Source: Coriaria nepalensis
Lineage: Eukaryota > Streptophyta > Magnoliopsida > Cucurbitales > Coriariaceae
Direction: 5' to 3'
Assembly (NCBI GenBank): GCA_027186245.1
Contig: CP114500.1
Coordinates: 8,380,001 to 8,444,000, forward strand
DNA: 64,000 nucleotides
Numbering within the stretch: position 1 is the first letter of the stretch; each line of letters starts with the position of its first letter. The translations under genes and the position numbers were made by a program. The notes beneath the pieces are model-generated. The model was not told the DNA's origin, made no database searches, and worked only from the letters and a program-made list of their open reading frames with translations. Shown here piece after piece: positions 1 to 11,594 of the stretch.

Positions 1-118
1 GCAGAAACAGTTTTGTTCTTACTCTGTAATCTAATTGAATATATAAAAACCAGGACAAGACAGATAAAGCCTATATATTTGGATGCTCTAATCATAATTA
101 GTACTTAGTAGGAAACAT

Positions 119-1492
119 ATGGATACTCCAAAGGGTTGTTTCCTGTTTGCCTTCATTGGTAGTCTACTTACTCTACTAGCATTTCTGGTACAGGCTCAAG
201 ATCAATCAGGTAGCGATGAAATTTTTTTAAAATCATCTTAAACTCTTCATCTTCTTCATAATCATCAAATCATATCTTCTACATTATTCACACCTAAAGT
301 TTCATCATGTTATCTCACAAGCTAAGCTCTAACAGTTGAGAGTGGCCCAATGATAAATAAAACAACAATGTTGGACTTTTTTATTAAAGGGACCTAACTC
401 GGTTACCATATTCTTAGCTAATGCTGTAGGAAATCAAGCACAAACAATCGAATGAGAAATTGATTAACTGAAATCAGATTCAACACAAGAACAAAGCAGA
501 GCAACTGTGTTTTTCAATTTGCTGTCAACACTGGTTTCCCCATTAAAAAAACAATAACAAATTACAAGACTTACATAAATAAAAATTACAGCAACTTGGA
601 CATCTATCACCATACTTGAAAACATGATTACAAACACAAACATGCTGCTAATAAATGCAAACCAAATCAATAAGAAACAAGTACAAACAGTAAGCATGAA
701 GTCAGACTGCATTTTACCTACTGAGGTTAACAACCACCGGTTCATTGAAAATCCAAATGACTTCAATTTCTTCACAAAACATGTTGCAATCGATCATTCC
801 AACTTCATCCAATTTATTGATCTTCAATACTCTAAGTAGAATTTAAATTTCTTCAGTTTATTGCACTTGAAGCAACACAACTTGATCAAAGGACCCTTCT
901 GCTTCATCCGGTCAAGGTTTTCAACAATTTCAAGCTGAGGTATGTTCGTAATCTACGACTGAACTTGGAGCTAATTTATTGATTCTTAGTTTATTGAACT
1001 AATTTCCTGGATAATAATTACAGGTTCAAATTCTTATGAGAGTTCATCATAGAAACTTGACTAGACTTATTGGGTATCTGAATGAAGGTGCCCACATTGG
1101 CCTCATTTATGAGTACATGGCTGGAAGAAACTTACATGAACATCTTTCAGGTTTTGGTCTTCTACAATTTTTTAATTCAAAACGATATTTTGATTCTAGG
1201 TTAGTTACATTGAAATCTTCCTTTTTTACTCTGAAATTTTACACAGAGAGTAGTAAGAATGTACTAAGTCGGGAAGATAGGCTACGAGTAGCCATAGACG
1301 CTGCACAGGGTTTGGAATATCTACATCATGGTAGCATAGCACCTATTGTCCACAGAGATGTCAAAAACAACAAACATATTGCTCACTGAAAACTTCTAAG
1401 GCAAGCTCTCTGATTTCGGTCTGTCCAAGAGTTTCACCGCTGATGGTGCCACTCATGTCTCCACATTTGTTGCTGGCACACCAGGCTACCTT
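119..1492 (+). pseudogene. Truncated malectin-like LRR receptor kinase
   Basis: The ATG at 119 opens a signal-peptide exon (to about 211, followed by GT) nearly identical in its second half to exon 1 of the paralogue at 2360. The malectin, LRR and transmembrane exons are missing. Homology resumes near 890 with the end of the kinase N-lobe exon (donor GT at 940), then the exon starting near 1024 that covers the HRNL and EYM region. Compared with the copy at 10535-11016 there is an extra A after the HRDVK codons (near 1365) that shifts the frame. A TAA lies in the next stretch (near 1398), and sequence stops just after the activation-loop GTPGY region. An antisense Copia fragment follows at once. 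It is a dead copy formed by internal deletion. The family acts as plasma-membrane receptors, and no product is expected here. A possible TATA box lies near 40-50. Confidence 0.85.
212..889. other. Unassigned filler inside the RLK pseudogene
   Basis: This stretch sits where the malectin, LRR and transmembrane exons should be. I see no similarity to the two neighbouring receptor kinases and no convincing coding frame. It may be intron sequence plus unrelated inserted DNA left after the deletion. Confidence 0.4.
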
Positions 1493-1620
1493 TTCAGAAT
1501 GTCCCTTTTCTTTACAGAATGAACAAGTCTTTGACTTCCTTCTGGGTGATTGAGAGGACCCTTTCGAGCTACTTGGTTGATCTTCCTTTGTTCCAGACTT
1601 ATGCGTCTTGACTTCCTTCA
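1493..1620 (-). mobile_element. Copia gag fragment (zinc knuckle), antisense
   Basis: On the minus strand one frame reads a basic, Ser-rich stretch followed by CSFCKEKGHSE, which matches the start of a CCHC zinc knuckle of a Ty1/copia gag. The final Cys is lost at the junction with the kinase pseudogene near 1492. The Lys/Ser-rich context before the knuckle also fits copia gag. It is not a copy of the element at 2836-8177, whose knuckles read differently. It is a short remnant with no LTR visible. Confidence 0.6.
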
Positions 1621-2359
1621 GTTTTTTTTTTCTTTTTTTTTACTATTGCTATTGTATGGTCAGTGTTTCCTTTTTGGAACATTCACTAAATAAGTTAAAA
1701 AGAGTAATTGATTATTTGAAATACCTTCTAGAAAAATTAATCGAGTTAAAAATTTAAAATTAGTTGACTTGACTTCTGGTAGCTGGCTAAAAACACGACT
1801 ATAACTATAAGTCTAGAGAATGATTAGATGTCTTGATACTTCTGAACTTTGCTTGTGCAACAAGCTATACGGTCGGATTGACAGATTCTAGTCCGAGTTT
1901 TACGTAATCAAATCAATCACCGATCTTTCTTAGTTTAAACTCATTTAGGATTCAACCTCAAGTCCACAGTGAAGAAAGTTCTGCTGATCAACAAAATAGA
2001 AAAAGGCTTCTTCTTTGGACACGTCTAATTTTCTTCTGAAATCAGCATTGTATACGGCAAATCAAATAGAGATCATTTGAAAAATCAATCTATTTCCATG
2101 CGTAAAGACCGGAAAAACTATGTGTACTTCAAAAGAAAAATTGAAAATTGGTGTGCGACGTGAAGACGAGAAAAAAACGATCTATTTCCACCACACATTC
2201 ATATAATACATATAAAATATATAAATGCACCGCATGAAAGTAGACAGTCAATTAGAGAGAAGAAAGCAAGCAAGCTGTCAGGAAAGCTTGTCTTGGTGAT
2301 CCCACACTTAGAAGCAGCGTATAAATTCTAATCATAGCTTACAGCTTAGAAGGAGAATC
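1621..2359 (+). promoter_or_regulatory. Upstream region of the second RLK
   Basis: No gene is seen. A T-rich tract lies at 1622-1645. An AT-rich stretch near 2207-2227 contains TATA-like sequence about 140 bases before the ATG at 2360, and the leader probably begins around 2250. Confidence 0.35.
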
Positions 2360-2830
2360 ATGAAGAGACTAATGGCAGCTTCGAAGAGTTTCGACTTTCC
2401 GTTTATTGCTACTCTAGTTAGTCTACTAGCATTTCTGGTTCAGGCACAAGATCAATCAGGTAATAATAGTTAATTAATTATCATGATATTTTTAACCAAC
2501 TACGTCCTAAGATACATTAAACATCTCCCAGGCTTTATAAGCTTAGATTGTGGCCTACCAGAAGCAACTTCAAGCTACATAGAACCCAGCACAAACCTTA
2601 GATTCATCTCAGACAGGCCTTACATAAACACTGGTGTAGGCCAGAAGATATCAGGTATATACAAAGATGAGTATTTACGGCAGGCGTATTATGTCAGAAG
2701 CTTTCCTCAAGGAACCAAGAATTGTTACACCATTGGGATTCAAAATGGTGCCAGATATCTGATCAGAACTTCGTTTGTGTATGGGAATTACGACGGGTTA
2801 GAAATCCTGCCTGAGTTCAATCTCTATCTG

Positions 2831-2835
2831 GGAGC
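2831..2835. repeat. Target-site duplication of the Copia element
   Basis: GGAGC at 2831-2835 is repeated at 8178-8182 directly outside the LTR ends. The uninterrupted host exon has this 5-mer once, within the codons for Leu-Gly-Ala-Asn. Five bases is the usual duplication for Ty1/copia integrases. Confidence 0.95.
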
Positions 2836-3499
2836 TGTTTGAAGATTGCTTGTTTGGTTAGTGACTTCACAATTGGAAATTAGCCAAAAACGTTGACTTT
2901 TTGACTCCCTAATCCAAATGCATTGACTCCAATTCCATTAGCTTCCTCTCATCATTTATGACTTGTTGCAATTGGTTTGAAGGTGATCGGATCATTAAAA
3001 CTCAACTTGAGGCCTAATCTTGCTTTTACTGTTTTATTGATTTTGGCCTTGTGAAGTTTCTGTTTTAGTGCAATTTTGACCTCAAATGGAGCTGCTCTAA
3101 CCTCAAGCAAGTTTGTTTAAGTTGGTTGGACCTCAAGCTTCGAGATCAAGCATGCCAAAGTCCATCATCTCACTTTTGGTATTTTAGCACAAAGCCAAAA
3201 GCTGTTTTTACAGTAACAGCTTTTTGCCTTTGCTGTTTTTACAGAACAGCTTTTTTGCTGTTTTTGTGTGCTTGATTGTACTTAGCACTTTTGTAATGTC
3301 CAATCTAGTATTGTAACTTCTAATCCTAGTTGATTAGAGATGTCTTAGTTTACTTTAACTTTAGTAATTGTTCTGATTTGTAATCATCTCTTTATTAAGT
3401 ATTAATGAAATGAAAAACTTGCATTTTTAGCAAGTAAGCAAATTTTATCAGAAAACAAAGTGTATTCTGTTTTTTGCTCTCAACTTCGAAATTCTAACA
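2836..3499 (+). repeat. 5' LTR
   Basis: Begins TGTTTGAAG and ends TTCTAACA. It contains two closely spaced inverted repeats built on the 10-mer AAAAGCTGTT (3197-3206) and its complement (3215-3224), with a second GCTGTTTTTACAG copy just downstream. This is U3-type sequence that could be a regulatory element. Confidence 0.95.
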
Positions 3500-3511
3500 T
3501 GGTATCAGAGC
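3500..3511 (+). other. Primer-binding site (initiator tRNA-Met)
   Basis: TGGTATCAGAGC directly follows the 5' LTR. This is the standard sequence complementary to the 3' end of initiator tRNA-Met used by plant copia elements to prime minus-strand DNA. Confidence 0.93.
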
Positions 3512-3616
3512 TTAATTCTTAAGGGGCCTGATCATCATCCATTCTTTCTCTCCAACTTCAATCGATAAAAAAAAAAAAACAGATTCTTACCTACTCAAAA
3601 AACCAGAAAATCAGAA

Positions 3617-6600
3617 ATGTCATCCAACAGTGTGAATCTTCCCTCTCCACCTGTTTTCAGTGGAAAAGACTATCACATATGGAATGACAAGATGCAAAAT
3701 TACCTTATTGCATTTGATCTATGGGAAGCAGTGGAAGAAGGCTACGAACCTCCTGCTGAAGATGAGCACTTCACAGTCAACCAACTGAAGGCAGACAAGG
3801 AAAAGAGATTGAAGAACTATAGAGCCCTTACAGTCATCCAATCTGCCATTTCGAATGAGATTCACACAAGAATTCTTGGCCTCAAAAATGCCAAATCAGT
3901 GTGGGATACTCTTTAAGCAGAATTCCATGGAACCAAAAGGGTTAGAGCTGTCAACTTGCTCACTGCAAGAAGAGACTTTGAAGCTCTAAGAATGAAAGAT
4001 GATGAACCTATCAAGGCTTATGTGGATAAGCTAAATGAGATTGTGAGTCAAATGAGAATGCTAGGAAGTGACATTACTGAGAGCTCCATCGTGAACAAAG
4101 TGTTGGTGAGCTTGCCTTCCAAATTTGACTCAAAAGTGGATGCTATAGAGGAAAGCAAAGATCTGTCCAAACTGACCATGAATGAACTCGTAGGCTCACT
4201 TCAAGCAAATGAGAAGAGACATTCAAATAGGACAGATGCAACTACAGAAGGTGCTTTCTTTGCAAATCAGAAAAAACCTTGGAAAAGGGACAACCAAGGC
4301 AGCAGCTCCAAACCTTCAAATCCTGCAAGCAAGAAGAAGGAACATACTTGTACCATTTGCAAGAGAAAGGGTCACTTTGAAAAGACTTGTTGGAACAAGG
4401 GAAAACCTCAATGCTCCTATTGCAAAAGATTCGGTCATGTGGAGAAGGAGTGCAGAAAAAGGAAGTATGAAACAGAAAATCACAAATCTCAGCAAGCAAA
4501 TCATGCTGAAGATGAAGAAAATGCTTTCATGGTCACACAAGCCAAAAGACCAAGACAAAGGCATGAATGGTTGATTGATAGTGGATGCGCAAGTCACATG
4601 ACCTTCAACAAAGACTTGTTTCTCAGCCTAGACATGTCAAGCAAGACAAATGTCATTGTAGGCAATGGTGAAACTCTGAAGGCAGAAGGAAGAGGGACTG
4701 TTTCTGTCAAGACAAGCAATGGAGCAAGGACAATCAAAGATGTTCTTTATGTTCCGAATCTGGATCAAAATCTTCTCAGTGTGGGGCAAATCATGAAGAG
4801 TGGCTGCTGTCTTACCTTCCAAGAAGAATACTGTAGAATCCTAGATTCCAACATGAAGCTGATTGCTCAGGCCAAGATCAACAACAACAGCTTCTCTCTA
4901 AATTGGGAAAATGGTGATCATAAGGCTATGATGAGCAAAGCTGATGAATCATGGCTTTGGCACAAAAGATATGGCCATTGTGACCTGAGGAAACTTAGCA
5001 TTCTGAGCTCAAAAGGGCTGGTTGAAGACATTCCAAAGTTGCAAGTTCAAACTGAAATTTGTGAATGTTGTCAACTTGGAAAAATGAAGAGGAAGCCTTT
5101 TCCTATCAACCAAGCTAATAGGGCATCTGAGAAGCTTCAACTTGTTCACTCCGATGTATGTGGACCTATGAAGGTTCCCTCATTGAACAACAACAAATTC
5201 TTCCTACTGTTTATAGATGATCAAACAAGGTATGGTTGGATTTACTTTCTCAATAACAAATCAGAAGTGTTCGGGCTGTTCAAGAAGTTCAAAGCCTTGG
5301 TTGAAGCTCAGTCAGAAAAGAAAATCAAAGTCTTAAGGACTGATAATGGAGGGGAATACAACTCAACTGAGTTCAAATATTTTTGTGAAACTCAAGGCAT
5401 TGTCCACCAATTTACAGTGCCTTATTCACCTCAGCAAAATGGGGTTGCTGAAAGAAGAAACCGAACAGTAATGGAGATGTCTAGAAGCATGCTGTTTGAG
5501 AAGAAGATCCCCAAAAGGTTTTGGGCTGAGGCAGCCTTCACCTCTGTGCATCTACTGAACAGACTTCCTACCAAAGCTGTGGAGGGAAAAACTCCATATG
5601 AGGCATGGTTCAACCTCAAACCTTCTGCCTCTCATCTCAAAGTATTCGGTTCAATTTGCTTCATCCATGTCCCTGATGCCAAGAGGGATAAACTCTCTGA
5701 AAAATCAGAAAAGTGTTTGCTGGTTGGGTATAGTGCTGAAAGCAAGGGATATGGAGTTTTCAACCCAAAGTCCAACAAGGTTATGGTCAGTAGGGATGTA
5801 ACATTTGATGAGTTAGCAAGCCTCAAATGGGACAATGAAGATGAAGAAAGCTCAGAATTATTGATGGAGGAGCAAGCTGTGCAATCTGAACCTTTGTCTG
5901 ATGAAGAGGGTGAACCTGAAAATCCAAGGTTCAGAAGCATTGATGATGTGTATCAAAGATGCAACTTGGCCATCTCAGAACCTAGCTGCTATGAAGAGGC
6001 CAAAGGTGATCCAAATTGGGAACAAGCAATGAATGAGGAGATTTCCACAATCAACAAGAATGAGACTTGGAAACTGACCAAGAAACCAGAAGGCAAGAAA
6101 ACCATTGGGGTGAAGTGGATTTACAAGGTTAAAGTCAATCCGAATGGAACCACCAAGAGGCACAAAGCAAGACTTGTTGTCAAGGGATATTCACAACAGC
6201 ATGGAGTTGATTATGGAGACACCTTTGCTCCAGTTGCTAGATTGGATACAATCAGAATGCTAATAGCTATTGCAGCTTCAAAAGGGTGGAAAATTGATCA
6301 ACTTGATGTCAAGTCAGCCTTCCTTAATGGCTACCTAGAGGAGGAGATCTATGTGGCTCAACCTGAGGGATTCATCACAATGGGAAAGGAAGATCAAGTG
6401 TATAGACTTCACAAAGCTCTATATGGACTGAAACAAGCTCCAAGAGCTTGGTATGCAAGGATCAATGGCTACCTCATCAGCAAAGGCTTTCTGAGGAGTG
6501 AGAGTGATCAAACCCTCTACATCATCAAACAAGGTATCTCAACTCTAATTGTCTCTTTATATGTTGATGACTTGTTGGTGATCGGGTGTGAGTCTAGCTT

Positions 6601-7561
6601 AGTGGAAAAATTCAAATCTGATATGAAAATAGAATTTGAGATGACTGATCTTGGAAGCATGAGATACTTTCTTGGAATGGAGATTCTCCAACTATCTAAT
6701 GGAATCTTCATATCTCAAGCTAAGTATGCTAATGACCTTTTGAAAAGGTTCAAGATGGAATGCTCTAAACCTGTTTCCACTCCCCTAGTTGCTGGTGAAA
6801 AGTTATCCAAATCTGATGGTTCAGAAAGGGTGGATTCAACAAGCTTTAGGAGTCTCATAGGAGGTCTTATGTACCTAACAGCAACAAGGCCTGATCTTAT
6901 GCAAGCTACCTGCTTACTCTCTAGATTCATGCATGAGCCAACTCAAATGCATAATGGGGCTGCCAAGAGGATGTTGAGATATCTAAGTGGCACCTCATCT
7001 AATGGAATCTGGTATGAGAAGGGAGAATTGAATTTACATGGCTATGTAGACAGTGATTGGGCTGGATCAATTGATGACATGAAAAGCACAAGTGGCTTCT
7101 GCTTCTCACTTGGATCAGGGGTCTTCTGCTGGAGCTCTAAGAAACAGCAAGTAGTTGCTCAATCAACGGCTGAAGCTGAGTACATTGCAGCAGCCTCAGC
7201 AGCCAATCAAGCAACTTGGATAAGGAAAATGATGAAAGATCTTGGTTTCATTCAATTGGATCCTACAACTATCTACTGTGATAGTCAATCTGCTATTGCC
7301 ATATCTGAGAATCCAATTCAGTTTGGAAAGACAAAGCATATTTTGATCAAGTTTCATGTGATTAGAGAACTTATCAAAAATGGAGAAATAAGGTTGGAAT
7401 ATTGCAATTCTGAAAATCAGAATGCTGACATCTTTACCAAGCCTCTCTCCGGGTTCAAGTTTGATTACTTCAAATGTAAATTGGGAGTCACTCACAAAAC
7501 ATTCAAGGAGGAGTGTTTGAAGATTGCTTGTTTGGTTAGTGACTTCACAATTGGAAATTAG
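3617..7561 (+). pseudogene. Copia gag-pol polyprotein, one in-frame stop
   Basis: A single frame runs from ATG 3617 to a stop at 7559-7561, about 15 codons into the 3' LTR, broken only by TAA at 3914-3916. Domains in order: gag N-terminal region (3617-4250); two CCHC zinc knuckles (CTICKRKGHFEKTC and CSYCKRFGHVEKEC, about 4350-4455); aspartic protease with DSG (about 4577); GAG pre-integrase HKRYGH region (about 4960); integrase core with D, D and E positions (about 5150-5480); reverse transcriptase with YVDD at 6560-6571; and RNase H at the C-terminus (about 7020-7400). Because of the stop, the polyprotein would be made only as a gag fragment unless the stop is read through or initiation occurs downstream. 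Two knuckles instead of the usual one is slightly unusual. Confidence 0.93.
7505..7513 (+). other. Polypurine tract
   Basis: AAGGAGGAG abuts the 3' LTR start at 7514. This is the expected plus-strand priming site. It overlaps the end of the pol frame. Confidence 0.8.
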
Positions 7562-8177
7562 CCAAAAACGTTGACTTTTTGACTCCCTAATCCAAATGCA
7601 TTGACTCCAATTCCATTAGCTTCCTCTCATCATTTATGACTTGTTGCAATTGGTTTGAAGGTGATCGGATCATTAAAACTCAACTTGAGGCCTAATCTTG
7701 CTTTTACTGTTTTATTGATTTTGGCCTTGTGAAGTTTCTGTTTTAGTGCAATTTTGACCTCAAATGGAGCTGCTCTAACCTCAAGCAAGTTTGTTTAAGT
7801 TGGTTGGACCTCAAGCTTCGAGATCAAGCATGCCAAAGTCCATCATCTCACTTTTGGTATTTTAGCACAAAGCCAAAAGCTGTTTTTACAGTAACAGCTT
7901 TTTGCCTTTGCTGTTTTTACAGAACAGCTTTTTTGCTGTTTTTGTGTGCTTGATTGTACTTAGCACTTTTGTAATGTCCAATCTAGTATTGTAACTTCTA
8001 ATCCTAGTTGATTAGAGATGTCTTAGTTTACTTTAACTTTAGTAATTGTTCTGATTTGTAATCATCTCTTTATTAAGTATTAATGAAATGAAAAACTTGC
8101 ATTTTTAGCAAGTAAGCAAATTTTATCAGAAAACAAAGTGTATTCTGTTTTTTGCTCTCAACTTCGAAATTCTAACA
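7514..8177 (+). repeat. 3' LTR
   Basis: 664 bases, same length and, as read by eye, same sequence as the 5' LTR. The gag-pol frame stops inside it at 7561. The right border AACA is followed by the GGAGC duplication. Confidence 0.95.
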
Positions 8178-8515
8178 GGAGCTAACCTGTGGGATACGAT
8201 TAATTTTACAGCTCTTTCCTCCGAGACTTACAAGGAGATTATTCATGTTCCTGTAACAAATGACATTCATCTCTGTTTGATTAACACGGGACAGGGAACC
8301 CCATTTATTTCTGTAATAGAGATCAGACCCCTCCCTGAAGAAACTTACAATACATCGTCTGGAACATCATTGTCACTCGCCACTCGTGTGAATCTTGGTT
8401 CCACAACCAACATGACATACAGGTCAGTCTTCTTATCGGCCAATAAGTTGAGATTCCCTAACTTCATTCAAATGAGAAAGGGCAATTATATGATCTCATT
8501 TTATTTTTTCTTTTC

Positions 8516-8517
8516 GG
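8516..8517 (+). other. Lost 3' splice site (GG instead of AG)
   Basis: A T-rich tract is followed by CGG and then GTATGAC, which opens the conserved Tyr-x-x-Asp...Asp-Arg-x-Trp exon. In the paralogue the same junction is TAG followed by GTACAG. The exon frame fits only if the exon starts at 8518, so the acceptor A has become G. The next AG (8526-8527) would shift the frame. Confidence 0.75.
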
Positions 8518-11500
8518 GTATGACAAGGATATACATGATCGCTTCTGGATACCTCTTAGAAAACCAGAATGGACACAAGTAAATACATTAGAAACTGTAG
8601 ACCCCATATATCAAAATAAGTACCAACCAGCAGCCCTTGTGATGAGTACTGCAGCAACACCACTTAATCCTAATAATTCCTTGGATATCTCATGGGTCTC
8701 GGACAGTATCACTACCGGTTTTTACATATACTTGCATTTTGCTGAAGTTGTAAAGCTTGAAGAAGACGAGTTCAGACGATTCAATATTAATCTAAATGGG
8801 AGGCTTTGGTACGGACCTTTAATTCCAAGTTACTTAAGCACAATCACCTTACAATCAAAAAGTTCAAAGTATGGATCAATGAGCTATACCTTTTCATTAG
8901 TCAAAACTGAAAATTCCACGCTTCCTCCCATCATGAATGCCTACGAAATTTACACAGAGATTGACCTCCAGAAATTTTCTGAAACAGACCAAGGAGATGG
9001 TATTAGCTTCGAATACGACAGTTTCATACGTATATTGATCAACTAGCAGACTAATTAATTATAGAGTATTAATGTTAATCATGGTTATGCAGTGGGTGCA
9101 ATCGAGAACATTAAGTCAACTTATAGAGTTAACAAAGACTGGGAGGGAGATCCATGTACTCCGAAAGGATATCCTTGGAATGGTCTAAATTGTTCCGATG
9201 ATGATCCCCCCCGAATCACAACCTTGTAAGAATTTATACGCCTTCCACAAAATAACTAACACACTATTCATTCATCTGAGAAGTGAAAATATGTCATATA
9301 TTCCTTACTCGGACATATCTACTTACTTTGATCAAGATTGCATTGTGAGATGGCTTAGGATTTGTCATAGGTCCGTGTAAAAAATACCTAGAAGGGAAAA
9401 TGATTTATGATACCCTTGCGAGCATGGGAAACATTATTCTTAAAACTAGCTTTAACCTCTGTCCCAAACAGACAAACAATATATTTTGAATATTCCATTG
9501 ATCCAAAACTTTCTGATCAGGAATCTATCAAACAGTGGTCTGAATGGTAGGATACCTCCTTCTATAGCCAAACTTGCCATGCTACAAGTTTTGTAAGTAT
9601 CCCTTGGGTCAGAATATATAGTTAATAATTGCTAATATTAATGGATTCTAATTTTGTTTCAGGGACTTATCAAACAATCACTTAACAGGAGCAGTGCCTA
9701 CTTTCCTCTCGAACTTGTCTGAATTGAAAGTCCTGTAAGTTACTTGGCCGGATTCATTTCTGGTTGAGAGAACAAGATAAATACAAGAAGTAAATTCAAA
9801 TACTTTAAAAATTAATTGCAGAAACTTGGATAATAACATGCTCAGTGGTACTATTCCATCTGACCTTGTGAATAAAGCTACCGATGATACACTCGTCATA
9901 AGGTCTGTGTCCTATTATATAGAACATTAATATTATTTGTAAGTAAGACTTAAGTCTAACATGTATATATATATATATGCATGTGTGTGTCTAACAATGA
10001 TATCAACAGTGCGAAAGACAATCGAAATCTAGATACATGTGCATTAGTTCCATGCACTAACACAAACAAGAAGACCAAGGTTGCTATTCCCATAGCAGCA
10101 GCAGTTGGAGGGTTGTTTGTCATCTTCATAATTTGTGGGGCAGTCTTTTGGAGTATCAAAAAAAGGAAGAATGGAAATTTACATACAGGTGATTGTAAAA
10201 GTGCAACCTTAGCGCTTGCGGATCAGAGTATTGTTGAAAGCAGTGGCACTGGTGCATTTGACAGTACGATAGAGACAAGAGGACGGAAATTTACATACTT
10301 TGAGGTCCAAAAGATGACCGATAATTTTCAAAGGGTTATTGGTAAAGGAGCATTTGGAGAAGTTTATCATGGCTTCATAGATCTAACTCAAGTTGCTGTC
10401 AAAATGCTCTCTGCTTCATCAGGTCAAGGTTTTCAACAATTTCAATCCGAGGCATGTTCTTAGATCTAAATCTGAACTTGGAGCTCACTTATTGATTCAT
10501 ACTTTATTGGACTAATTTTCTGGGAAAATTATAGGTTCAAATTCTTATGAGAGTCCACCATAGAAACTTGACTAGACTTGTCGGGTATCTGAAAGAAGGT
10601 GCCCGCATTGGCCTCATTTATGAGTACATGGCTGGAGGAAACTTACATGAACATATTTCAGGTTTTGGTGTTTTACAATTTTCAAATTCAAAACAATATT
10701 TTGATTCTAGGTTAGTTACATTGAAATCTTCCTTTTTGACTCTGAAATTTTAATTTTACACAGAGAATAGTAAGAATGTACTAAGTTGGGAAGATAGATT
10801 ACAAGTAGCCATAGACGCTGCACATGGTTTGGAATATCTACATCATGGTAGTATACCACCTATTGTCCACAGAGATGTCAAAACAACAAACATACTGCTC
10901 AGTGAAAATTTTCAGAGCAAGCTCTCCGATTTCGGTCTGTCCAAAATTTTTGCCACTGATGGCGCCTCTCATGTCTTTACAACAGTTGCTGGCACACCGG
11001 GCTACCTTGACCCTGAGTAAGTGTACCAATAAACCTATACTGACCATAAAATTGTATACGGAAAATGAATCTGCTTTCTGACATACTTAATGTTTATGGG
11101 GTTGCAGCTACTACATATCAAATAGGCTAACCGAGAAAAGTGATGTTTATAGTTTTGGTGTTGTTCTGCTTGAAATAATTAGTTGTCAACCAGTGATATC
11201 AAAAAGACAGGAAAGAGAGCATATAAGTACATGGGTTAGCTCCATGATAGCACAAGGTGATATTCGAAGCATTGTTGACCGAAGGTTAAGAGGTAGCTTT
11301 AATGTTAACGCGGTCTGGAAAGCTGTGGAGATTGCAATGGCTTGTGTCTCTGATAAACCGAGCGAAAGGCCGACTATGAATCAGGTGGTGGCAGATTTAA
11401 AGGACTGTTTGGCAACAGAGTCAGCTCGAACACATGAAGGCTGCACTGCTGACTCGACTGATCCCATTTTTATTATCTCTGACGCTATAACCTCTCAGTT

Positions 11501-11594
11501 TGGTCCTACGGCACGATAAAGTTTGTCCGAGTACTAGTAGCTCTTAATCTATTATTTCTATGGATTGGTGGTATTCATGAACTATTTGTTTAAG

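Larger units (their letters stand above)
2836..8177 (+). mobile_element. Ty1/copia LTR retrotransposon, 5342 bp
   Basis: A complete structure is visible: 664-base LTRs starting TG and ending CA, a 5-base target duplication, a primer-binding site complementary to initiator tRNA-Met right after the 5' LTR, one long gag-pol frame, and a purine-rich tract before the 3' LTR. Integrase precedes reverse transcriptase, which defines the copia superfamily. The two LTRs look identical when read side by side, so insertion is very recent. It lies in sense orientation inside exon 2 of a receptor-kinase gene. One in-frame stop in gag (3914) is the only coding lesion I see. Confidence 0.97.
2360..11519 (+). 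pseudogene. Malectin-like LRR receptor kinase broken by Copia
   Basis: Exons: 2360-2459, 2532-2835 continuing at 8183-8422, 8518-8999, 9093-9225, 9521-9592, 9663-9734, 9822-9902, 10010-10451, 10535-10661, 10764-11016 and 11108-11519. They encode a signal peptide, a malectin-like domain (GFISLDCG start), an LRR region with two 72-base repeat exons, a transmembrane helix (near 10085-10150), and an RD kinase with GKGAFGEV, VAVK, HRDVK and DFGLSK. Without the Copia insert the exons sum to 2718 nt with an open frame, so the gene was intact recently. Lesions are the 5.3-kb Copia in exon 2 and a splice acceptor GG instead of AG at 8516-8517. Donor 10452 is GC. The kinase lacks one intron that the paralogue at 13590 has. 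Family members sense apoplastic or cell-wall signals at the plasma membrane; a full-length product is unlikely here. Confidence 0.88.

Noticed and set aside
464..839. Small open frames on both strands near the start of the window
   Set aside because: Low-complexity hydrophobic or AT-rich translations without family features, in a region of deleted RLK.
10189..10226. Intron between transmembrane and kinase parts of the broken RLK
   Set aside because: A donor-like GTGATT is present, but the only acceptor nearby would give a 38-base intron. The frame is open across it, so I kept one exon.
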